From NCBI RefSeq assembly GCF_012911875.1, contig NZ_JAAXKZ010000004.1, positions 1 through 64,000 on the forward strand: a stretch of 64,000 nucleotides of DNA, in the 5' to 3' direction. This document shows positions 1 through 10,670 of this stretch, one piece after another. The position numbers and the translations under genes are program-made. Origin of the DNA: Pseudonocardia bannensis (GTDB lineage Bacteria > Actinomycetota > Actinomycetes > Mycobacteriales > Pseudonocardiaceae). The notes under the pieces are model-generated. The model was given only the letters and a program-made list of their open reading frames with translations. It was not told the origin of the DNA and did no database searches. Numbering within the stretch: position 1 is the stretch's first letter; every line of letters begins with the position of its first letter.

Positions 1-149
1 TGCTTGCGGTACGCCGCGGAACCCCGGGCGTCGCCGATGGGGGAGATGGCGGCGCTGTAGGCGGCCGCCACCTCGTCCCACGCGGTCTTGTCCGGCTTGG
101 CCCCGCGGCAGGCCTCGGTGGCCGCGCCAGCCTGCCAAGTTGAGTGCCT
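1..149 (-). pseudogene. C-terminal fragment of a molybdenum-hydroxylase FAD subunit (CoxM/XDH-type)
   Basis: Read from 149 down to 1, the minus strand encodes a peptide with the motif SPIGDARGSAAYRK. This is typical of the C-terminal domain of medium FAD subunits of CO dehydrogenase and xanthine dehydrogenase-like enzymes. The frame runs back into a TGA at 150-152. I see no start codon or N-terminal FAD-binding sequence upstream, so only the tail survives and the 3' end lies outside the window. Family assignment rests on one motif; the break is seen directly. Confidence 0.5.
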
Positions 150-152
150 TCA

Positions 153-1185
153 GCAACTTCGATGCCATTTCCGATCCCCTCTCTTTTCGAGACGCGGATT
201 GCGCCTCCATTAGCGCACTCGTTCAGACAGCACGGGGAAGGCGAGACCGGGCGAACCGAAGAGATTGCGTCATGACGACCGGCATGCCGGAGCATCCAAT
301 GCTGAAATCGCCGGATACACCCGGAGCTGCCTGAACTCCCCCCTCGGATCAGCTCCCGTCCCGTACGCACGGAACGCGCGCCTTTTACATTCCTTTGTCG
401 CAGGCCCAGCCCCTGGTTACCTGGCGTCCCACTTCGGCAACCGCCCGGCTGCGCCCCCTGTGCCCTGAGGACCGCCGGCTCGAGCCCACTATTTCATCGC
501 TCAAACGATGCGACCGAAGATAACCCTCCATCGCCACCTTGACAACACCCCGACCCCTCGATTGCCGGCCGGGCGGACGCGATGGACCGAGAACAATCGG
601 GAATTCACGCACAATGGGTCCAAGGTCCCCGCCACTTCTCGCGGGGTGGCCTATTCCGACCGGAAATTCGGCACGAACGTGACCTCTCGCCGACGCCACG
701 CAGAGCACCAGGGGCGGGACCTTCGACCATGGTCCGGACACCGGGGCCCGCGAGATCGTGTGCTCATGGAGATGTCGGGCGCCGAGGGCGACGGGTCCAC
801 GGCGGGCCTGTCCACCGGTTCCTGCCCAGATCACCCGGGTGGTGGCGGCCCGTGAGACGGCGCGGCGGATGCTCGGGGCCCACCGGGTGCCGCAAGCCGT
901 GCTACGGGTGGGCTCCGGCGCGCCGGTGGCGCCGACTCCCCGTCGTGCGGTGACCGACCTGATCGCCGGAGGCGAGCGCGTAGCGCGGTCGGCTCCGGAC
1001 GTGCCCTTCCGGAGCCGACCGCAACGGGAACCCGGCCGCTCCCCCACGCCAGCGGGCCCACCCGGAACCGTGCCAGAACCCGTCTCCCGGCCGGAGTGTC
1101 GGTCGGGGCGCGTTCGAAGGACTTTGGGCCCGTTGACCGATGGACCACCACGGAGTAAGGCATGTCCGCCCGAGATCGGGCTCAG
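153..1185. other. Gene-free stretch of about 1 kb
   Basis: Open frames exist on both strands, as expected at this GC content, but none has a recognisable motif, plausible start context or protein-like composition. The stretch lies between two gene remnants and is probably decayed DNA. Confidence 0.5.
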
Positions 1186-1830
1186 GCCCCGGCGTGGCGG
1201 CGCGAACGCGGGTGGACGTAGTCCACGAGCAGGTCGCGCCGTCGTCCCCGGCCCCGGCGCAGCAGCACGCGCTGGTTGCCGGCGGACACACCGAGCGCGG
1301 CACACACGTCGTCAGCGCTCCGGCCGTGCACCGCACGCAGCACCACGAAGGTTCGCTGCCGGCCCGGCAGGACGTCCAGCGCCCGGTCGACGACGTCCCA
1401 GGCCTCGCTCGGCAGCGCCCGACGTTCCGGATCAGCGGTGGCAGCAGGGCCGGTGCTCAGCACCACGTCCCACAACTTCACGTTTGCGGGCGGGGCGGAC
1501 CCCGGCACCGTCCTGCGCGCTCCCGGTACCGACGGGTGCGGGCGGTGTTGACCAGGATCCGCAGCAGCCAGGTCTTGAACGTCGAGCGACCTTCGAACCG
1601 GTCGACGTTGTGCGCAGCACCGCCGCCCAGGTGCCCTGCAGGAGGTCCTCGGCCGTCGTCTGCCGCGTGACGTACTGCCGGGCGACGCGCAGCATCAGTG
1701 GCGTGTAGCGGCGCACCAGGTCGAGATGCGCGTCCTCGTCCCGGTGGCGCAACGCCGCGACCAGGGCGCGGTCGGTGGTGCCGAGCGCGGTGTCGAGGGT
1801 GATGTCGAGATCTTGGTCCGGGGCGGGGCC
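1186..1830 (-). pseudogene. ECF sigma-70 factor, twice frameshifted
   Basis: Three minus-strand frames carry consecutive pieces of one ECF sigma factor. From about 1830 to 1620 comes region 2 (LVRRYTPLMLRVARQYV, then AEDLLQGTWAAVL). After a shift near 1613-1619 a second frame supplies VDRFEGRSTFKTWLLRILVN. After another shift near 1510-1530 a third gives region 4 (LPGRQRTFVVLRAVHGRSAD followed by GVSAGNQRVLL). Order and spacing match the family, so the gene was once intact. No clean start codon is visible upstream of 1830. Two sequencing errors are the alternative, but the remnants on both sides favour decay. Confidence 0.8.
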
Positions 1831-1870
1831 CGGTTGTCGTAGCGACGGACGCCGGGAATTGTCTGGCGGT

Positions 1871-2794
1871 GTGAACGAGCCGATGCCGCCGACCGGGGAA
1901 CAGTTCGAGATCGCCGGCGACCGCGCCCGGGCCGTCGTGACCGAGGTCGGGGCGGTGCTGCGGGCCTTCGAGATGGACGGTCGGGCCTACTGCGAGACGT
2001 TCGATGCCGGCGAGCGGCCTCCCCGGGGTTCGGGCGCGGTCCTGGTGCCGTGGCCGAACCGGGTCCGGGACGGTCGCTGGGCCTGGGGCGGGACACCCCA
2101 GCAGCTGGCCCTGACCGAGCCGCGCGCCGGGAACGCCATCCACGGCCTGCTCCGGCACGTCCGGTGGCGGCCCGTCGGACAGACCCGTGGCGCGATCACT
2201 CTCGACGCGGTCGTGGTGCCGCAGCCGGGGTGGCCGGTGCCGCTGCACACCACCGTCCGGTATGCCGTGGACGACGACGGGCTCGCCGTGACCCACAGCG
2301 TGCGCAACCGGGGCGTGGAGCCGGTGCCGTTCGGCGTCGGTGCGCACCCCTACCTGCGGGTCGGCGACACCGCCACCGACGACCTCGTGCTGACCCTCGC
2401 CGCAGGCACGCGGCTGGCGCTCGACGACCGGCAGCTGCCGTCGGGACCGCCCACCCCGGTGACGGGGGCCGACGACTTCCGGTCCGGCCGGCCGCTGCGT
2501 GGCCGCGTCCTGGACACCGCCTTCGGTGACTGCGCCCCCGCAGCGGGGGACACCCGGGTCCGGCACCGGCTGACCGGGCCGGACGGGGGGCTGGAGCTCT
2601 GGGCCGACCCCGCGTTCGGCTGGGTGCAGGTCTTCACCCCGGACGACCACCCGGGCCGCGGCCGGGCCGTCGCGGTGGAACCGATGACCTGCCCGCCGGA
2701 CGCGCTCAACTCCGGGCTGGGCCTGATCACCCTGGGCCCGGAGGAGTCGTGGACGGGGAGCTGGGGGCTGCGCCCACTCCCACGCCGACTCTGA
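1871..2794 (+). CDS. Aldose 1-epimerase (GalM-type mutarotase)
   Basis: A 307-residue protein of the galactose mutarotase fold, interconverting alpha and beta anomers of aldoses in the cytoplasm. The catalytic signatures are in order: NAIHGLLRH (general acid region), VGAHPYLR (second His) and, near the C-terminus, AVEPMTCPPDA with the catalytic base Glu. Start chosen at GTG 1871; ATG 1883 is an in-frame alternative. It is flanked by remnants of a sigma factor and a LuxR regulator, so it looks like the only survivor of a degrading locus. The exact sugar cannot be told. Confidence 0.85.
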   Translation: MNEPMPPTGEQFEIAGDRARAVVTEVGAVLRAFEMDGRAYCETFDAGERPPRGSGAVLVPWPNRVRDGRWAWGGTPQQLALTEPRAGNAIHGLLRHVRWRPVGQTRGAITLDAVVVPQPGWPVPLHTTVRYAVDDDGLAVTHSVRNRGVEPVPFGVGAHPYLRVGDTATDDLVLTLAAGTRLALDDRQLPSGPPTPVTGADDFRSGRPLRGRVLDTAFGDCAPAAGDTRVRHRLTGPDGGLELWADPAFGWVQVFTPDDHPGRGRAVAVEPMTCPPDALNSGLGLITLGPEESWTGSWGLRPLPRRL

Positions 2795-2799
2795 CCGCC

Positions 2800-2940
2800 G
2801 GCCCGGCGGACCGGGCGTTCAGCCTGCTGTGGGTCTTCACGGTGTTCAGCGACAGGTGCAGCACCGCACCGGTCTCGCGCTGCGAGAGCGTGCCGGACAG
2901 CAGCGGAAGCAGCGGCACCCCTGAAGCGGGCCGGGCCCCC
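2800..2940 (-). pseudogene. LuxR-type helix-turn-helix remnant
   Basis: The minus strand encodes LSQRETGAVLHLSLNTVKTH, close to the DNA-recognition helices of LuxR/NarL regulators, and ends a few residues later in unrelated sequence. No ATPase, receiver or sensor domain is found upstream on the minus strand. Only the HTH core is left, convergent with and almost touching the epimerase gene. Confidence 0.6.
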
Positions 2941-3266
2941 GTGGACGCGGCGCCGGCCGCCCCACCTGACAGCTACCTGACAACTACCTGAGGATCGCCG
3001 CCGCGAGCCCCCGCGGGGCGGCCCGGTGCGATAGAACGTCCGTGGTGGCCGACGGGCCACGGACGGAGCATCCGCGTCGCCGTCCTCTACGACGGGGGGA
3101 CGGCGATGCGGAGCCGGCGGCGACTGGGGAGCTCGCCGCACCGGCACCGGCCGCCCGGCACGGCAGCCCGGTGCTCCGGCGCGGCGTCGCCACGACTGCT
3201 GCAGCCCGCGCCCGTCGGCCACTTTCGACCTGATGCTGCGACCGGGACGGCCCCGGGGTCGCCTGA
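2941..3266. other. Gene-free stretch before soxG
   Basis: No supported gene. It may hold further decayed sequence of the LuxR regulator and the 3' untranslated end of the sox operon. I see no clear terminator hairpin. Confidence 0.4.
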
Positions 3267-3866
3267 TCACGCCCCCGCTGCGATGTGCTCCGTGGCCGCG
3301 TCGAGCAACCAGTCCGCGAGGTAGCGGGCGAAGGACGAACGCACGATCACCCGGATCGCGTCCGGGCCGTCGGCCACCAGCACCACCGGCGCGCGGGCGA
3401 GCATGGTCTGCGCGCAGTGCCCGGCGCCGAACACCCGCGGATGCAGGTCGATCGAGCAGCCGTGGGCCAGGACGTCGCGTGCCCGCGGCCCGGCGAGCAG
3501 CAGCGTCGCGTGCTGCGCCGACACGTCGACCACCGACACCGGCTCGTCGCCGACGGCGGCGTGCACCCGCGCGGCGAGCTCGCCATCGGTGCCGGGCGGG
3601 CCGACGAGCAGCCACTCGTCCGGCCCGAGCCAGAGGGCCTCCACGCCGGTTCCCGCCGCGGTGGTCCCGGGTTCGACCGGCAGCGCGACGCCGACCACGC
3701 CGGCGAACGCGCCCGCTCCCGGCCCGCTGGGGTCCAGCCGCAGGTCGAGGTGCGTCCGGAACGGCTGCTCCTCGATCCGCAGCGCTCCTGCGGATCGCAG
3801 CGTCGCCGCCGCCAACCGGTCGGCGTGGCCGGCCAGGGGGCTGCGGCGGGTGCTGGTCTCAGCCAT
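3267..3866 (-). CDS. soxG: Sarcosine oxidase gamma subunit
   Basis: A 199-residue gamma subunit of heterotetrameric sarcosine oxidase, the enzyme that demethylates sarcosine to glycine with O2 and passes the methyl carbon to tetrahydrofolate as 5,10-methylene-THF. The N-terminus (RSPLAGHADRL) and the GcvT-like middle part (EALWLGPDEWLLVGPP, VSVVDVSAQHATLLLAGPRA) are characteristic. It is last in the minus-strand operon and its ATG overlaps the end of soxA by 8 bases. The subunit is needed for assembly and has no known active-site residues. Confidence 0.93.
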   Translation of the reverse strand: MAETSTRRSPLAGHADRLAAATLRSAGALRIEEQPFRTHLDLRLDPSGPGAGAFAGVVGVALPVEPGTTAAGTGVEALWLGPDEWLLVGPPGTDGELAARVHAAVGDEPVSVVDVSAQHATLLLAGPRARDVLAHGCSIDLHPRVFGAGHCAQTMLARAPVVLVADGPDAIRVIVRSSFARYLADWLLDAATEHIAAGA

Positions 3867-6738
3867 CGCGGCGCGCCCCCTCCGGGTCGTAGAGCACGGG
3901 TGCGGTGACCGTCACCGGAACCACCGGGCCGCCGGATCCGTCCAGCGGCACGTGCAGGCGCCCGCCGATCCGGTCGCGGCCGCCGGCGATCAGCGCCAGC
4001 GCGAAGGTCCGGCCGAGCGCGGCGCTGCGGTAGCTCGACGTGACGTGGCCGAGCGCGCGGACCGGCGGCCGGGGTACCCGCGCCTCGGCGATCACCTGGC
4101 CACCCTCGGGCAGCAGCACCTCGGGGTCCTCGGGCAGCAGCCCGACGAGGTGCTTACGGTCGCCACGAGCGGTGTCCGGGCGGGAGAACGACCGCTTGCC
4201 GAGGAAGTCCGTCTTCTTCTTCGACACCACCCACCCCATGCCGAGGTCCTGCGGCGTGACCGTGCCGTCGGTGTCCTGGCCGACGATCGGGTAGCCCTTC
4301 TCCGCCCGCAGCACGTGCATGGTCTCGGTGCCGTACGGCGTGATCCTCCGCGTTCCCCCGGCGGACTGCACCGCCTCCCACAGCGCGAGCCCCTGCCACG
4401 CGCTGACGTTGATCTCGTAGGCCAGCTCACCGGAGAAGCTGATCCGGCAGACCAGCGCCGGGATGCCGGCCACGACCGTCTCGCGCCAGGTCATGAACGG
4501 GAAGTCCGCGGCGGCGACGGCGAGGCCCGGCGCCAGGCCGGCGAGCACCGCACGCGAGCGCGGCCCGACCAGCGCGACCGTCGCCCACTGCTCGGTGACC
4601 GACGTGCAGTACACGCGCAGCTCCGGCCACTCCGTCTGCAGCCACTCCTCCATCCAGTCTCCGACGGCGGCGGCGTTGCCGGTCGTCGTGGTGACCAGGT
4701 AGCGGTCCGCTGCGAGCCGGCTGACGGTGCCGTCGTCGAGGACCATCCCGTCCGGGCGGCACATGACCCCGTAGCGGATCGCGCCGATCTTCAGGGTGCT
4801 GATCATGTTGGTGTAGAGCCGGTCGAGCAGGACCCCCGCATCCGGGCCACGAACCTCGATCTTGCCCAGGGTGGACACGTCCATGCATGCGACGTCCTCG
4901 CGGGCCGCCCGGCACTCGCGTGACACCGCGGCGGTCGGGTCCTCGCCGGGCCGGGGGTAGTACCGCGGCCGCTTCCACTGCCCCACGTTCTCGAACTCCG
5001 CGCCGGCCTCGACGTGCCAGTCGTGCAGCGCGGTGACCCGGACCGGATCGTGCAGCGCCCCCCGGTCGCGGCCGGCCAGGGCCGCGAAGGCCACCGGGGC
5101 GTACGGCGCCCGGTACGACGTGGTGCCGATGCTCGCCACGTCGACCCCGAGCGCGTCGGCGACGACCCGCGCGACCAGCGTGGCCGCGGTCTTCGCCTGG
5201 TCGTTGCCGGTGCCGGCGGTCGTGTAGCGCTTGACGTGCTCGATCGATCGCAGCCCGACGGCGGTCGCGCCCAGCACGTCGTCGATCGTCACGTCGCGGT
5301 GCAGGTCGACGAAGTGCGACCGGTGCCGCGGCGCGACACCGGGCACGAGCCAGTCCGCGCCGGGCGGCGCCTCCTGGTCCGCACCGCGCGTGGGGGGCAC
5401 CTGCTCCCGCGCCGCGAAGCCGGCCGCCTCCGCCGCGCTCCGGCCGGCCCGCGCGCCGTCGGCCAGGCACGCTGCGAGCGACCGGGCACCACCGGCCGAC
5501 CCGGCCACGGTCACGGCCTGCCGGCACCCGTCGGGCAGGTTCGCCGCCGCGGCCGCGTCGTGGCGCAGCCGCCCCCCGGCCTGGCCGTAGAGGTGCAGCA
5601 CCGGGCTCCAGCCGCCGGAGACCAGCAGCAGGTCGGCCCGGACGTCGCGGGCCGGGCCGGTGATCGCGCCCTCGGCGACCGGGGCGAGCGACACCTGCGC
5701 GACCCGCTGCTCCCCGGTGACCGCCACGACTCCATGACCGGGGAGCACCGCGATCCCCCGCCGCGCGGCGCGGGCTCGCGCGGCCGGGCCCGGCCCGCCC
5801 GGACGCAGGTCGGCCACCGCGGCCACCTCGACCCCGGCGTCGGCGAGGTCGGCGGCGGCGGTGTAGGCGGAGTCGTCTGTCGTCGTCAGCACCGCGCGGT
5901 GGCCCGGGAGCACGCCGTAGCGGTGCAGGTAGGTGCGGGCGGAACCGGCGAGCAGCACGCCCGGGCGGTCGTTGTCGGCGAATCCCAGGTGCCGCTCGTG
6001 CGCACCGGTGGCGAGCACGACCCGGCGCGCCCGGATCCGCCAGATCCGTTCCCGTGCCACGTGCGCAGGGGCCGCGGCGCCGAGGTGCGCGGTGCGCCGC
6101 TCGACGGCGACGACGTAGTTGTGGTCGTAGTAGCCGAACGCGGTGGTACGGCACAGCACCCGCACGTCGGGTGCGGCCTCGATGTCGGCCGCCACCTCGG
6201 CGGCCCAGTCGGCGCCGAGGCGGCCGTCGATGACGTCGGTGGTGCCGAGCAGGCTGCCGCCGGGTTCGGGCTCCTCGTCGACGAGGACGACGCGCGCCCC
6301 GGAGCGAGCGGCCACCGCGGCGGCCACCAGCCCGGCCGGTCCGGCGCCGATGACGAGCACGTCGCAGTGCGCGTGCACCGCGTCGTAGCGTGTGTCGTCG
6401 GGCTGCGCCGGCAACCGGCCCCGCCCGGCCAGCCCGCGCGCCGCCAGCCCCTCGTGCAGTTCGACGACGGTGGCCGGCAGCATCGGCTCCGCGACGGGCG
6501 CCTCGACCTGCACGAACGCGGTCGGCTCCGCGCTGCCGGCGGAGAGGATCCCGCGTGGCCGTCCCAGGGCCACGCTCGTCGCGACGTGGTGCACCCCGTT
6601 CGCCAGCAGCGCCGAGGCCAGGGTGTCGCCGTGGTAACCGTGGAGCTCGCGGCCGTCGAAGGTGAACGACAGCGGTCGGCTGCGGTCGATCCGGCCGCCT
6701 GCCGGGAGCCGGAAGGGCTGGGTCGTGGACCGGGTCAC
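3859..6738 (-). CDS. soxA: Sarcosine oxidase alpha subunit
   Basis: A 959-residue alpha subunit, normal family length. An N-terminal ferredoxin-fold segment (to about residue 100, with the FDGRELHGYHGDTLASALL signature) precedes a dinucleotide-binding domain (VLVIGAGPAGL at about 128-138), a disulfide-reductase-like middle, and a C-terminal GcvT-type aminomethyltransferase domain from about residue 580 that binds THF. GTG 6738 is chosen because it overlaps the soxD stop as GTGA and begins the conserved RLPAGGRIDRSRPLSF region. In known enzymes the alpha chain binds NAD+ and the folate site, while beta holds FAD and FMN. Confidence 0.93.
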   Translation of the reverse strand: MTRSTTQPFRLPAGGRIDRSRPLSFTFDGRELHGYHGDTLASALLANGVHHVATSVALGRPRGILSAGSAEPTAFVQVEAPVAEPMLPATVVELHEGLAARGLAGRGRLPAQPDDTRYDAVHAHCDVLVIGAGPAGLVAAAVAARSGARVVLVDEEPEPGGSLLGTTDVIDGRLGADWAAEVAADIEAAPDVRVLCRTTAFGYYDHNYVVAVERRTAHLGAAAPAHVARERIWRIRARRVVLATGAHERHLGFADNDRPGVLLAGSARTYLHRYGVLPGHRAVLTTTDDSAYTAAADLADAGVEVAAVADLRPGGPGPAARARAARRGIAVLPGHGVVAVTGEQRVAQVSLAPVAEGAITGPARDVRADLLLVSGGWSPVLHLYGQAGGRLRHDAAAAANLPDGCRQAVTVAGSAGGARSLAACLADGARAGRSAAEAAGFAAREQVPPTRGADQEAPPGADWLVPGVAPRHRSHFVDLHRDVTIDDVLGATAVGLRSIEHVKRYTTAGTGNDQAKTAATLVARVVADALGVDVASIGTTSYRAPYAPVAFAALAGRDRGALHDPVRVTALHDWHVEAGAEFENVGQWKRPRYYPRPGEDPTAAVSRECRAAREDVACMDVSTLGKIEVRGPDAGVLLDRLYTNMISTLKIGAIRYGVMCRPDGMVLDDGTVSRLAADRYLVTTTTGNAAAVGDWMEEWLQTEWPELRVYCTSVTEQWATVALVGPRSRAVLAGLAPGLAVAAADFPFMTWRETVVAGIPALVCRISFSGELAYEINVSAWQGLALWEAVQSAGGTRRITPYGTETMHVLRAEKGYPIVGQDTDGTVTPQDLGMGWVVSKKKTDFLGKRSFSRPDTARGDRKHLVGLLPEDPEVLLPEGGQVIAEARVPRPPVRALGHVTSSYRSAALGRTFALALIAGGRDRIGGRLHVPLDGSGGPVVPVTVTAPVLYDPEGARRDG

Positions 6739-7013
6739 GGCAGCACCGGCCTGGGCTCGCCGGGGCGGTAGACCGCGAGAACCTCGTAGGTCACCGTGTC
6801 CCGGACGGCGTTGAACCAGCGCCGGCACCCGGCCGCGTGGCTCCAGCGCTCGGCGAACGGACCCTTGGGGTTGTCGCGGATGAACAGGTAGCGGGCCCAC
6901 TCGGCGTCCGACAGCGCCGCCGGGTCGGCCGGATACGCCACGTGCGCCGCCCCGCCGTAGCGGAACTCGGTCTCGTCCCGCGGTCCGCACCACGGGCAGG
7001 AGATGAGCAACAT
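6735..7013 (-). CDS. soxD: Sarcosine oxidase delta subunit
   Basis: A 92-residue zinc-binding delta subunit. The N-terminus has a CPWCG knuckle (Cys6, Cys9), and the conserved WSHAAGCRRWFNAVRDT segment supplies the remaining His/Cys ligands. ATG 7013 lies 10 bases after the soxB stop; the stop overlaps the soxA GTG. Order beta-delta-alpha-gamma is the standard sox operon order. Confidence 0.92.
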   Translation of the reverse strand: MLLISCPWCGPRDETEFRYGGAAHVAYPADPAALSDAEWARYLFIRDNPKGPFAERWSHAAGCRRWFNAVRDTVTYEVLAVYRPGEPRPVLP

Positions 7014-7023
7014 CAGACCTCCG

Positions 7024-8229
7024 TCAGTGCGCCACGGCGGCGGCGCCGTGCTCGTCCACGAGCGCCCCGGTGGTGAACCGGTCCAGGGTGAACGGGGCGT
7101 TGAGCGGGTGCGGCTCGCCGCGGGCGATGGTGTGCGCGTAGCACCAGCCCACGCCCGGGGTGGCCTTGAAACCACCGGTGCCCCAGCCGCAGTTGAGCAA
7201 CAACCCGTCCACCGGGGAGAGCCCGACGATCGGCGAGGCGTCCGGGCTCACGTCGACGATGCCGCCCCAGGTCCGCAGCACGTGCGCCCGGGCGAAGATC
7301 GGGAACAGCTCGCACGCCGCGGCCATCTGCGCCTCGATGACGTGGAAGCCGCCACGCTGGCCGTAGCCGGTGTAGGAGTCGATCCCCGCGCCCATCACGA
7401 GCTCGCCCTTGTGCGCCTGGCTGACGTAGACGTGCACGGCGTTGGACATCACGACCGTGGGGTGCACGGGCTCGAGCAGCTCGGAGACCAGCGCCTGCAG
7501 CGGGTGGCTCTGCAACGGCAGCTCCAGCCCCACCATCGCGGCCAGCACCGAGGTGTGCCCGGCCGCCGACAGCGCGACGGTGTTCGCGGCGATCGGACCG
7601 CGGGTGGTCCGGACCCCGACCGCTCGGCCGCCCGAGACGTCGATCCCGGTGACCTCGCAGTCCTGGATCAGGTCGACGCCGAGTGCGTCCGCGGCGTGCG
7701 CGTATCCCCAGGCCACGTAGTCGTGCTTGGCGATGCCCGCCCGCGGCTGGAACGTCGCGCCGAGCACCGGGTAGCGCACGTCCGGGGAGACGTCGATGAT
7801 CGGGCAGACCTCGTGGACCTGCTGCGGGTCGAGCCACTCGGCGTCGATGCCGTTGAGGCGGTTGGCGTGCACCCGCCGGACGCTGTCGCGCACGTCCTGC
7901 AGGCTGTGCGCGAGGTTGAGCACGCCGCGCTGGCTGAACTGGATGTCGTACCCGAGGTCGTCCTCCAGTCCCTCCCAGAGCTTCAGCGCGTGCTCGTAGA
8001 TCCCGGCGCTGGCGTCCCACAGGTAGTTGGACCGGATGATCGTGGTGTTGCGGGCCATGTTGCCGCCCGCCAGCCAGCCGCGCTCCAGCACCGCGATGTC
8101 GGTGAGCCCGTGGTTGCGCGCCAGGTAGTACGCGGTCGCCAGGCCGTGCCCGCCGCCGCCCACGATCACGACGTCGTAGGCGCGCTTCGGTTCCGGATCG
8201 CGCCACAGCTGCTCTGCCACCGGTGTCAC
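7024..8229 (-). CDS. soxB: Sarcosine oxidase beta subunit
   Basis: A 401-residue flavoprotein that oxidises sarcosine. The N-terminal Rossmann motif is [18 protein letters not shown]. His169 in the segment [11 protein letters not shown] corresponds to the position of covalent FMN attachment in corynebacterial SoxB. The C-terminal [12 protein letters not shown] closes the FAD site. Its ATG overlaps the stop of the dimethylglycine oxidase gene by 4 bases, implying translational coupling and matched production of two successive demethylases. Confidence 0.93.
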   Translation of the reverse strand: MTPVAEQLWRDPEPKRAYDVVIVGGGGHGLATAYYLARNHGLTDIAVLERGWLAGGNMARNTTIIRSNYLWDASAGIYEHALKLWEGLEDDLGYDIQFSQRGVLNLAHSLQDVRDSVRRVHANRLNGIDAEWLDPQQVHEVCPIIDVSPDVRYPVLGATFQPRAGIAKHDYVAWGYAHAADALGVDLIQDCEVTGIDVSGGRAVGVRTTRGPIAANTVALSAAGHTSVLAAMVGLELPLQSHPLQALVSELLEPVHPTVVMSNAVHVYVSQAHKGELVMGAGIDSYTGYGQRGGFHVIEAQMAAACELFPIFARAHVLRTWGGIVDVSPDASPIVGLSPVDGLLLNCGWGTGGFKATPGVGWCYAHTIARGEPHPLNAPFTLDRFTTGALVDEHGAAAVAH

Positions 8230-10637
8230 CCGCGCAGCCGGGTCATGCCGGGGTCGAACAGCGGCTCCTCGGCGACGACCGCGGGTATCCGCTGGTCGAA
8301 GTAGCCGACGTGCACCTGCCGCCCCGGCTCGGCGAGCTCGGCGGGCAGCCAGGCGTAGGCGATGCCACGGCCGATCGTGTAACCGTGCCCGGCGCTGGTC
8401 ACGTACCCGACCGCACGGTCACCGTCGTAGACCGGCTCGGACCCCATCACCGTCTCGTCGAGCAGCAGGCAGGTGAGCCGCCTGCGCACCCGGTCCTTGC
8501 GGCGGACCACGGCGTCGCGGCCCAGGAAGTCGCCCTTGTCGAGCTTCACGGCGAAGCCGACGCCGGCCTCCCACGGGTCGTGCTCGTTGGTCATGTCCGC
8601 GCCGAAGGAGCGGTAGCCCTTCTCCAGCCGCAGGCTCGCGAACGCGCCGCGGCCACCGGCCAGGATCCCGTGCCGCCGACCGGCCTCCCAGAGCGTGTCC
8701 CAGAGCTTGAGGCCCATGTCGGCGGTGGTGTACAGCTCCCAGCCCAGCTCGCCCACATAGGACAGCCGCAGCGCCGTGACCGGGACGGTGCCGAGGTAGG
8801 TCCGGGCCCCGCGGAAGTAGCGGAACCCCAGGTCCCCCGCCAGCGGCGCCACCAGGTCCCGCGCCCGCGGCCCCCACACCCCCAGGCAGCACGTGCCGGC
8901 GGTGATGTCGCGGACCACCACGCCGTCGGGGGCGTGCCGGGTCAGCCAGTCGACGTCGAGCGGGCCGTTCGCACCGATCTGGAAGAGGTCGCGGCCCAGC
9001 CGCGCGACCGTGATGTCGCTGCGGATGCCGCCGTCGGCGTCGAGCAGCAGACAGTAGGTGACCGAGCCGACCGACTTGTCCACGTTCCCGGTCGTGATCC
9101 ACTGCAGGAACGCCGCCGCGCCCCGTCCGCTGACCTCGATGCGGGTCAGCGCGGTCATGTCGTAGAGCGCCACCGACTCGCGGGTCGCCTGCGCTTCGGC
9201 ACCCACGATCGGCGACCAGTACCGCGCCGCCCAGTCGTTCGGCACCGGCGCGTCGCGGCCCTGCACCAGCCCGGCGTTGGCCTCGTACCACTGTGGACGT
9301 TCCCAGCCCGACGCCTCCAGGAACATCGCGCCGAGCTCGCGCTGGCGGGGGTGGAACGGCGAGGTGCGCAGCGGGCGCGGGTCCTCCATCGGCTGCAGCG
9401 GGTGCACGATGTCGTACACCTCGACGTAGTTCTGGCAGTCGCGGGCCAGCACGTAGTCCGGTGCGAGCTGGTGCGGCCAGAAGCGGTTGACGTCGCAGGC
9501 GTGCAGGTCGAACGACGAGCAGTGCCCGTCCACCAGCCACTCCGCCATGGCCCGCCCGACGCCGGCGGAGTGCGTCACCCACACCGCCTCGGCCACCCAG
9601 AAGCCGCGCACGTCGCGCGAGGGCCCCATCAGCGGCATGCCGTCGGGGGTGAAGGAGAACAGCCCGTTCATGCCGTCCTCGACCTTGGCCTCCCGCAGCG
9701 CCGGGACGAGGGCCTTCGCATCGGCCCAGCCCGGAGCGAAGTCCTCCTCGGTGAACGGCAGCATCGAGGGCATGATCTCGGCGTCGTCGACCGCCACGAT
9801 CTCGTCGGCGGAGACCGGCATCGGCCGGTGGCCGTAGTAGCCGATCCCGAGGGTGTCGCCCCGCTCGCGCAGGTAGAGGTCGGCGTCCTGATGGCGCAGG
9901 ATCGGCCGCACCGCCTCGCGCGCCTGGCCCGCCAGCGGCGCGAGCTGACCGGTCCAGACGAGCTGGTGGGCCAACGGGGTCAGCGGCAGCGCCATCCCGG
10001 CCATCGCCGCGACCTTGGGCCCCCAGATCCCCGCACAGCACACGACCACATCGGCGGGGATCTCGCCGCGGTCGGTGCCGACCGCGGTGACCCGCTCCCC
10101 GTCGTGCCGGACGCCGACCACCTCGTGGCGCTCCAGCAGCCGCACGCCGCGCGACCGGGCCCGGCGCAGCTGCGCCTCCACCGCGCGGATCGCCATGGCG
10201 ATGCCGTCGGTCGGGGTGTGCAGCCCGCCCAGCACCAGGTCGCGGTCGAGCAGCGGATGCAGCGCGACGCACTCGTCCGGCGACAGCACGCTCGCCGGCA
10301 CCCCCCACGACGTCAGCCAGCCCGCGCGCCGGTGCAGCTCGGCCAGCCGGGCCGCTGCGACGGCCACCTCCAGCCCGCCGACCTGCAGGAAGCACGGCTC
10401 ACCGTCGACGTCGAGACCGCAGAACTTCTCCACCGTGTAGCGGGCCATCTGGGTCATGGTCTTGGACGGGTTGGCCTGGAACACCAGCCCGGGGGCGTGC
10501 GAGGACGAGCCGCCGGTGGCCGGCAGCGGGCCCTGGTCGACGACGGTGATGTCGTCCCAGCCCTTCGCCGAGAGCTCGTCGGCCAGCGCAGCGCCGACGA
10601 CGCCCGCCCCGATGATGACGACGCGCGGTCCGGTCAC
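8226..10637 (-). CDS. dmg: Dimethylglycine oxidase
   Basis: An 803-residue two-domain enzyme: an N-terminal DAO-type FAD domain ([17 protein letters not shown] at 6-22) and a C-terminal GcvT/THF domain from about residue 430. It oxidises N,N-dimethylglycine to sarcosine and channels the released carbon to THF as 5,10-methylene-THF. The segment [18 protein letters not shown] and the ending [11 protein letters not shown] match Arthrobacter globiformis dimethylglycine oxidase as I recall it. The conserved His in SHAPG lies in the region where these flavoproteins bind FAD covalently. Sarcosine dehydrogenase is the closest alternative; the dedicated soxBDAG directly downstream argues for the dimethylglycine step here. 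Confidence 0.88.
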   Translation of the reverse strand: MTGPRVVIIGAGVVGAALADELSAKGWDDITVVDQGPLPATGGSSSHAPGLVFQANPSKTMTQMARYTVEKFCGLDVDGEPCFLQVGGLEVAVAAARLAELHRRAGWLTSWGVPASVLSPDECVALHPLLDRDLVLGGLHTPTDGIAMAIRAVEAQLRRARSRGVRLLERHEVVGVRHDGERVTAVGTDRGEIPADVVVCCAGIWGPKVAAMAGMALPLTPLAHQLVWTGQLAPLAGQAREAVRPILRHQDADLYLRERGDTLGIGYYGHRPMPVSADEIVAVDDAEIMPSMLPFTEEDFAPGWADAKALVPALREAKVEDGMNGLFSFTPDGMPLMGPSRDVRGFWVAEAVWVTHSAGVGRAMAEWLVDGHCSSFDLHACDVNRFWPHQLAPDYVLARDCQNYVEVYDIVHPLQPMEDPRPLRTSPFHPRQRELGAMFLEASGWERPQWYEANAGLVQGRDAPVPNDWAARYWSPIVGAEAQATRESVALYDMTALTRIEVSGRGAAAFLQWITTGNVDKSVGSVTYCLLLDADGGIRSDITVARLGRDLFQIGANGPLDVDWLTRHAPDGVVVRDITAGTCCLGVWGPRARDLVAPLAGDLGFRYFRGARTYLGTVPVTALRLSYVGELGWELYTTADMGLKLWDTLWEAGRRHGILAGGRGAFASLRLEKGYRSFGADMTNEHDPWEAGVGFAVKLDKGDFLGRDAVVRRKDRVRRRLTCLLLDETVMGSEPVYDGDRAVGYVTSAGHGYTIGRGIAYAWLPAELAEPGRQVHVGYFDQRIPAVVAEEPLFDPGMTRLRG

Positions 10638-10670
10638 GTGACTCCTCCCCCAGCCATGATCAGCGGTTCC

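Noticed and set aside
385-1305. Minus-strand open frame of 306 codons near the left edge
   Set aside because: Low-complexity Arg/Gly/Pro content, no conserved block, and it runs into the third frame of the sigma-factor remnant.
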